Shown here: piece by piece, positions 59,804 through 64,000 of the stretch
How positions within the stretch are numbered: the first letter of the stretch is position 1
How the letters are laid out: each line of letters opens with the position of its first letter
Source: Terrisporobacter petrolearius
Lineage (GTDB): Bacteria > Bacillota > Clostridia > Peptostreptococcales > Peptostreptococcaceae
Assembly: GCF_020748185.1 (NCBI RefSeq)
Contig: NZ_JAHZMO010000010.1
Coordinates: 57,156 to 121,155 of the forward strand
Length of the DNA stretch: 64,000 nt
Reading direction: 5' to 3'
Program-made: the position numbers and the translations under genes
The notes under the pieces: generated by a model
Told to the model about the DNA's origin: nothing
What the model saw: the letters and a program-made list of their open reading frames with translations, nothing else
Database searches by the model: none

Positions 59804-59853
59804 AGTTGTAAACCATTTTTTACCAACAAGATCCAATTGAAATTTTTTGCACA

Positions 59854-59880
59854 AAAAAGCCAGTCCTAAGACTGACTTTA
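59854..59880 (-). terminator. Terminator after rsmA
   Basis: AAAGCCAGTC and GACTGACTTT pair (one mismatch) around CTAA; the minus strand continues TTTTTTG. Confidence 0.85.
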
Positions 59881-59885
59881 AGTAA

Positions 59886-60758
59886 TTATTTATTTTCGTT
59901 GTGAATTCTATTTGCTGCATTTGATAATGCTGCAAATTCTTCTATTGATAGAGTTTCTCCTCTTCTTTTTTCATCTACATTGGCTTCTTGTAAAGCCTCT
60001 CTTATTTGATCCTTAGTTAAAAATCCAAGTCCTCCTAATGAATTAAGAAGAGTTTTTCTTCTTTGTCCAAATGATGCTTTAACAGTTTTGAAGAATACAT
60101 CTTCATTATCTACATGATATATTTGTTCTCCTCTTACATGAAGTCCTATAACTGTTGAATCAACATTTGGTTGTGGCATAAACATATGTCTCGGAGCTTT
60201 TGCAACTATTTCTGTATCACAGTAATATTGAACTGCTACTGATAATGCTCCGTAATCCTTAGTGTTAGGCTTAGCATTCATTCTATCAGCAACTTCTTTT
60301 TGAACCATAACAACTATATCAGTTACTGGTATATCTTCTTCTAAAAACTTCATAACTATTGGTGTAGTTATGTAGTATGGAAGGTTAGCTATTAATTTTA
60401 CCGGCCCTCCATTTAATTTTTCTTTTACTAGTTCTTGCACATCAACTTTTAATATATCTTTATTGATTACTTCTATATTAGGAAAATCTGATAAAGTTTC
60501 TTCTAATATAGGAATTAATGTTTTGTCTATTTCGATTGCAACAACTTTCTGTGCCGTTTTACCCATTTCTTTTGTAAGTGTTCCGATTCCTGGTCCTACT
60601 TCTATTACGTAATCTCCTTCTTTAACTCTTGCTCCTTCAATAATTCTGTCTATTACGTTTGTATCTATTAAGAAGTTTTGTCCCAATGACTTTGAGAATT
60701 TAAAATTATGTTTTTGAACAACTTCTTTTGTTGCCTTATGCGATGATAATCTATCCAT
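59886..60758 (-). CDS. rsmA: 16S rRNA (adenine1518/1519-N6)-dimethyltransferase
   Basis: KsgA/RsmA, needed for late 30S assembly. The 290 residues include FSKSLGQNFLIDTNVIDRI, the SAM motif VIEVGPGIGTLTKEM, and NLPYYITTPIVMKFL, the catalytic NLPY. AAGGAGAC precedes the ATG. It lies 10 bases after rnmV, the usual Firmicute pair. Confidence 0.97.
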   Translation of the reverse strand: MDRLSSHKATKEVVQKHNFKFSKSLGQNFLIDTNVIDRIIEGARVKEGDYVIEVGPGIGTLTKEMGKTAQKVVAIEIDKTLIPILEETLSDFPNIEVINKDILKVDVQELVKEKLNGGPVKLIANLPYYITTPIVMKFLEEDIPVTDIVVMVQKEVADRMNAKPNTKDYGALSVAVQYYCDTEIVAKAPRHMFMPQPNVDSTVIGLHVRGEQIYHVDNEDVFFKTVKASFGQRRKTLLNSLGGLGFLTKDQIREALQEANVDEKRRGETLSIEEFAALSNAANRIHNENK

Positions 60759-60768
60759 ATTCGTCTCC

Positions 60769-61299
60769 TTATAAACTTTCTATTGCCTTGTTAAACTCTT
60801 CTCTTGAAACCCCGTAGTTATTTAACCTGTTTAAAAATTGCTTAGCATTTCCGTATCCAATTCCTAATATTTGTCCTACAGTATCTCTTCTATAAGATGC
60901 ATCTTCATTGCCTATAAGTCCGTTTGTTACTAAGTCAACTTGTGAAAATTCAGTTCTTTTTTCTGTGCTTTCAGTTCTAACCTTATTTAGAGCTCTTAGT
61001 ATACTTTCTGGAGATGCATTCTCTATTCCTATATCTCCATCTTTTTTGGCTTCTTCTCTTGGTAAAAATGCATGCTTGCATCCTGGTACTTCTGCTGCTA
61101 TTTTTTTTCTAATTTTTTCTCCTGCAAAATCTGGATCAGTAAAAATTATAACACCTCTTCTTTCTTGAGCTGCTTTAATTCTTTCCATAACTCCTTTAGG
61201 GAATCCAAATCCTCCAGTAGTTATTAGTTCACAATCTAATGCTCTTTTTACAGCAGTAACGTCATCTCTTCCTTCAACTACTATTATTTCTTTTATCAT
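60769..61299 (-). CDS. rnmV: Ribonuclease M5
   Basis: Matures 5S rRNA. The 176 residues have the TOPRIM core IIVVEGRDDVTAVKRAL (Glu9) and IIFTDPDFAGEKIRKKI (Asp55, Asp57), then PGCKHAFLPREEAKKDG. AAAAGGTGA precedes the ATG. First gene of the rnmV-rsmA unit. In Bacillus it is followed by ksgA as here. Confidence 0.97.
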   Translation of the reverse strand: MIKEIIVVEGRDDVTAVKRALDCELITTGGFGFPKGVMERIKAAQERRGVIIFTDPDFAGEKIRKKIAAEVPGCKHAFLPREEAKKDGDIGIENASPESILRALNKVRTESTEKRTEFSQVDLVTNGLIGNEDASYRRDTVGQILGIGYGNAKQFLNRLNNYGVSREEFNKAIESL

Positions 61300-61424
61300 T
61301 TTATATAATCACCTTTTAATCTATTTATTATAATTATTTTAAATTCAGTTCTTTAATATCATATCTTTATATTTTACGTTTTTTACTAGATTTAATCAAG
61401 GTTTAAAATAACTGATTGCATATA

Positions 61425-62045
61425 TTAATCTCTTCCTATCTCATTAATAATTTTATTAATTACATATCCTCCCAGACCAATTATACTTTCCACATGCATC
61501 ATATATTGCACAGAAGAATCAAATAAAAGTGTGGCACTTGGAGAAATTTCATCATCACCTTCCCATATTACAACACGACAAAATACCTTTGGAAAAACTT
61601 CAAACTCAAATGCTACATCACCCATTTTTATTTCTTTTCCACCCAGATTTTCTCCACACTTTCTTAATTTTGATGAATCATAACCAAAAGTGTTAATTAA
61701 ACTGACTATGCTACTTTTATAGAAAGCCGAATAAAACATCATCCCTCCATTTGGTATTTCTTTTAGGCTTACCCACTTGTTAGTTTTATCTATATTATTT
61801 TCTGTAAAGGACAAATAATTTAATATCATAACCCCAGTTTCTGCACTTGGTATTTGATTATCATCACTTCGTCTTATTGTTTCATCATTACAATTTAAGA
61901 TGTATTCTCTATTAAATACTTTTATGTAAAATTCTTTTTTATCTTCGTCATATATAACACTTCTTATTTCTTCCACGTTTTTAAAATCTCTTTTTTGTAG
62001 TGTTTTCCACTCATTATAATATGCTACTTTATAATTACTCTCCAT
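61425..62045 (-). CDS. DUF3786 family protein
   Basis: The 206-residue soluble protein matches DUF3786 in its pattern: VMILNYLSFTENN, WVSLKEIPNGGMMF, GGKEIKMGDVAFEFEVFPKV, RVVIWEGDDEISPSATLLFD and a final ESIIGLGGYV. Members are common in anaerobes, often near corrinoid or methyltransferase genes; their function is not established. The frame extends to 62060 but GGGGGG lies before the ATG at 62045. Monocistronic, no clear partner. Confidence 0.85.
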   Translation of the reverse strand: MESNYKVAYYNEWKTLQKRDFKNVEEIRSVIYDEDKKEFYIKVFNREYILNCNDETIRRSDDNQIPSAETGVMILNYLSFTENNIDKTNKWVSLKEIPNGGMMFYSAFYKSSIVSLINTFGYDSSKLRKCGENLGGKEIKMGDVAFEFEVFPKVFCRVVIWEGDDEISPSATLLFDSSVQYMMHVESIIGLGGYVINKIINEIGRD

Positions 62046-62154
62046 CTTTATTCCCCCCATAATATTCTATATAGCATTATTGTAGCTTATATATGTTAAT
62101 AAAGGATAGTTTTAATCTATAGACATATTTTTTATTATTTATAACTAGAAAAAC

Positions 62155-62205
62155 AAACAAAAATAAGGTATGAATTCTATGCAAGTTCATACCTTATTTT
62201 TGTTT
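62155..62205 (-). terminator. Terminator of the XRE module
   Basis: A perfect stem of about 20 bp (62155-62174 with 62186-62205; GGTATGAA / TTCATACC at its core) with an 11-base loop and T-rich flanks, following the 69-residue gene. Confidence 0.9.
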
Positions 62206-62230
62206 TAATACAAGTTGTTTTGTTTTCACT

Positions 62231-62440
62231 TTATTTTATTATAAAAGAAGCAATACCTATTATTATACAAAGTACCCCACCTACAAATTGACCTATTCCA
62301 GAAGCTTCTCCAAAAACTATTAAGTTAAATATATTTTTGCCTTTTTGAGTTTTTCCAAAAATAGCATCATCATTTTTCATTCTATATATTCCCCAAACTA
62401 TTAATATTGCTCCAAAAATCATTATAAATATACCTGGCAT
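62231..62440 (-). CDS. Small two-helix membrane protein (69 aa)
   Basis: Two membrane segments (about 3-18, IFIMIFGAILIVWGI; about 50-68, GQFVGGVLCIIIGIASFII) and a polar loop (KNDDAIFGKTQKGKNIF). No named family. GGGAGAT precedes the ATG. Third gene of a module with an XRE regulator and a larger membrane protein. Confidence 0.8.
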   Translation of the reverse strand: MPGIFIMIFGAILIVWGIYRMKNDDAIFGKTQKGKNIFNLIVFGEASGIGQFVGGVLCIIIGIASFIIK

Positions 62441-62465
62441 CTTACTATCTCCCTATTCTTATTTT

Positions 62466-62669
62466 TTATTTTTCATCTTCTTCAAATATAAAAACCTCTT
62501 CGATATATAAATTAAAAACCGAAGCAATTTTGTATGCAAGAAGAACTGACGGATTATATGTTTGTTTTTCTAATGATATAATTGTTCTAGACGATACACA
62601 TACTTTATCAGCTAATTCTTGCTGAGTTATTCCGTGTTCTAAACGTAATTCCTTGACTCTATTCTTCAT
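62466..62669 (-). CDS. XRE-family HTH regulator (67 aa)
   Basis: Compact Cro/CI-type regulator, wholly helix-turn-helix (RVKELRLEHGITQQELADKV, SSRTIISLEKQTYNPSVLLA). The C-terminus ends EEVFIFEEDEK, typical of the small regulators paired with a membrane protein. GGTGG lies before the ATG. It probably controls its own operon through the large inverted repeat upstream of the 63084 start. Confidence 0.93.
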   Translation of the reverse strand: MKNRVKELRLEHGITQQELADKVCVSSRTIISLEKQTYNPSVLLAYKIASVFNLYIEEVFIFEEDEK

Positions 62670-62682
62670 TATTCCACCACAT

Positions 62683-63084
62683 TTATATTATATAGTTATA
62701 ATACTTTCGAGCTAAATACTCAGTTATTATAAAAGTGACTAGTATTATAAATAATGCACTATCGCCATTTATAATCATAAATTTAGAAACAAACATTACT
62801 ATAAAAATAGTTGCTAAAATTACCTTTAATGTAATTTTAGACACTTTACCATCTACTAACTCATCTCTTTCATCATATTCTTTTGATAATTGAGCATCTA
62901 TTTCTTTACGATTTTTCTTATATTTAGAATAATCAAATATTGTATAAACAAATGCAATCAAACCAACCAATATATAAAAATTATCAACATATATATTGGT
63001 TGATTTCCCCAACAACATATTTGCTATTGATATCACAATAATTAAAATAGAAAACAAAATACGTTCAATAAGCTTATTTTTCAA
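62683..63084 (-). CDS. Membrane protein paired with XRE regulator (133 aa)
   Basis: About four membrane helices with a cytoplasmic loop KEYDERDELVDGKVSKITLK, the DERD-type motif seen in DUF2178-like membrane partners of small XRE regulators. The start is TTG with AAGGAGG upstream. First gene of the three-gene module. Function unknown; such pairs are often stress- or cell-envelope-linked accessory genes. Confidence 0.8.
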   Translation of the reverse strand: MKNKLIERILFSILIIVISIANMLLGKSTNIYVDNFYILVGLIAFVYTIFDYSKYKKNRKEIDAQLSKEYDERDELVDGKVSKITLKVILATIFIVMFVSKFMIINGDSALFIILVTFIITEYLARKYYNYII

Positions 63085-63116
63085 AATAATCCTCCTTACC
63101 TATACAGACACATATA

Positions 63117-63168
63117 ATATGAAGTTAAGTTCACATGAAACAAACTTCACATGAACTTAACTTCATAT
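63117..63168. promoter_or_regulatory. Large inverted repeat upstream of the XRE module
   Basis: Arms 63117-63139 and 63146-63168 (23 bp each, two mismatches) with a 6-base spacer; the decamer TTCACATGAA also occurs twice as a direct repeat (63130-63139 and 63146-63155). It lies 33 bases from the first start codon. Most likely the operator of the XRE regulator; a hairpin role in RNA is also possible. Confidence 0.65.
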
Positions 63169-63349
63169 TACATATTTTTTTGTCTTCAGTCAATACAATT
63201 TTTGTTTTCTTACAAAAATGTAAAGATACATACTTATGAAATTGATATAAATTATATTTTTATACCAAAACATTTTACATTTTTATCACTACAATATATC
63301 TTATTAGTAAAATATTTTTTAGTAACAATATTTTCAAAGGAGAAATCAA

Positions 63350-63884
63350 ATGAACTATCTAGACTTATGTCTAAGAAAAAATAATTGCAAAAGATATGAT
63401 GTTAATAAAAAAAACAGGAATAAGCCAACAACTACTTTCTAATCATACAAAAAGAAGTGTTGAAAAATACTCTGGCAAAGTTCTAATCGCTATTACCAGT
63501 ACAATAAACAAAACACCTGGTGATGTATTAAATGATCTTTTGACTTTAGAAAGAGAAAATCCACCATTTGAAGCTTATAATCCTGGTGAATTATTATTTG
63601 GCTTAAAAGAGCAATGGGATTACATAGTTATTGAAGGAGCCTACTGAAAAGAAATTTATAATATAATGAAAAATCAACTTCCTGAAACAGAAACTTTAGG
63701 ATTTGAATTAGAAAGTGGAGGTGGTATAACTATACTTACTTTCGCTATAGAGACTGTAAGAGATTTATTTAGTAACTGTGATAAAACTAGTATAGAAATT
63801 GAGAAAAAACTTAGATTTTATAAATTAAGTAGTATGTCTGATAATATAATATTTTTAACTTTAAAACAATTAGAGGGAATGTAA
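63350..63884 (+). pseudogene. Broken HTH-type regulator-like gene (frameshift plus stop)
   Basis: AAAGGAG stands before an ATG at 63350 that reads MNYLDLCLRKNNCKRYDVNK and stops at 63440 because of an A8 run (63397 region); with one A fewer it runs into KKTGISQQLLSNHTKRSVEK, an HTH-like segment, and LDDLL-type helical sequence. That frame then meets a TGA at 63645 (EGAY stop KEIYN) and continues open as NIMKNQLPETETLGFELESG to 63884. The three pieces form one protein of about 178 residues with a lesion at each junction. I see a pattern shared with clostridial small HTH proteins; function unknown. Followed by a terminator. Confidence 0.75.
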
Positions 63885-63887
63885 AAT

Positions 63888-63933
63888 AAAGTGTGTAAGT
63901 TGACAAGATTGTTGTCAGCTTATGCACTTTTTT
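63888..63933 (+). terminator. Terminator after the broken gene
   Basis: AAAGTG ... GACAA / TTGTC ... CACTTT pairing with internal mismatches, then TTTTTT, directly after the 63884 stop. Confidence 0.75.
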
Positions 63934-63975
63934 GATTATAGAGTGTGATACCATTAAGGAAAGGAACTTAAAAAG

Positions 63976-64000
63976 ATGAGGTATGATACTATGGTTAGAA
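63976..64000 (+). CDS. Possible gene start cut by the right edge
   Basis: AAGGAAAGGAACTT is followed by an ATG at 63976 reading MRYDTMVR to the window end. Two related words, GTGTGATACCAT and GTATGATACTAT, lie around it. Too short to identify. Confidence 0.25.

Noticed and set aside
62155..62205. Inverted repeat considered as an insertion-sequence end
   Set aside because: It has terminator layout at the end of an operon, with T-rich flanks and no transposase nearby.
63151..63384. Plus-strand frame in the spacer before the broken gene
   Set aside because: AT-rich, Phe/Ile/Tyr-dominated translation that overlaps the inverted repeat and lacks a ribosome-binding site.
63935..64000. Possible insertion-sequence end with related GATAC words at the right edge
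   Set aside because: Too little sequence remains to identify a transposase or terminal repeat.

Overview
The window is low-GC Firmicute chromosome, almost entirely core genome. Spore genes (spoIIE, yabP, yabQ, spoVT, spoVB, spoVG and a GerS-like germination lipoprotein), an F-type ATP synthase with Na+-binding residues, split transketolase, T-box control of tyrS and the overall gene order point to an anaerobic spore former of the Peptostreptococcaceae (Clostridioides / Paraclostridium / Romboutsia / Terrisporobacter group). I do not assign a species. Almost every gene is on the minus strand; the exceptions are a small unknown gene (2479), the 5-formyl-THF cyclo-ligase gene (4535), murC (55052) and a broken gene at the right edge (63350). 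No rRNA, tRNA, CRISPR array or complete mobile element was found.

Layout. 1-2264: end of a cobalamin nucleotide-loop operon (cobT-cobU-cobS, cobS cut by the left edge). 2479-7886: small unknown genes, an exported S41 protease, folate cyclo-ligase, a chemoreceptor and a PrcB-like membrane protein. 8034-11923: split transketolase, MazEF toxin-antitoxin pair, GerS-like lipoprotein, and acpS interrupted by a frameshift. 12092-18991: nine-gene ATP synthase operon atpZ-I-B-E-F-H-A-G-D-C with an epsilon subunit lacking its C-terminal helices. 19078-32521: housekeeping genes (upp, rpiB, tsaC, a ZIP transporter, prfA-prmC, a DUF1385 protein, tdk, rpmE, rho, glpX, a Prli42-like micropeptide, galU) and a secreted M3 peptidase. 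32791-54816: a block that in reverse order matches the classical Bacillus purR-spoVG-glmU-prs-pth-mfd-spoVT-spoVB-yabN-hup/yabO-yabP-yabQ-divIC-spoIIE region, with tyrS, pilT and a prepilin peptidase present between its usual members. 55052-61299: murC, two proteins of unknown function (one with a very acidic Glu/Tyr-rich middle), a PadR/DUF2812 pair, rsmA and rnmV. 61425-64000: DUF3786 protein, a small XRE-regulator module behind a large inverted repeat, and a doubly broken regulator-like gene.

How the genes work together. The block joins translation quality control and termination (prfA, prmC, pth, rqcP, rnmV, rsmA), nucleotide supply (prs, purR, upp, tdk), cell-wall precursor supply (glmU, murC, a SpoVB-type flippase) and sporulation/division control (divIC, spoIIE, spoVT, spoVG, yabPQ). 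Most genes have a clear Shine-Dalgarno sequence, and many units end in strong intrinsic terminators, several of which overlap stop codons.

The points most worth checking are the acpS frameshift at a slippery A7 run, the Na+ signature and truncated epsilon subunit of the ATP synthase, the Asn-rich insertion in Rho, the exported M3 peptidase beside a DnaA-box cluster, the acidic 413-residue protein, the PadR and XRE inverted repeats, and two structured intergenic elements (28173-28227 and 36199-36266). I found no convincing entirely new multi-gene system.
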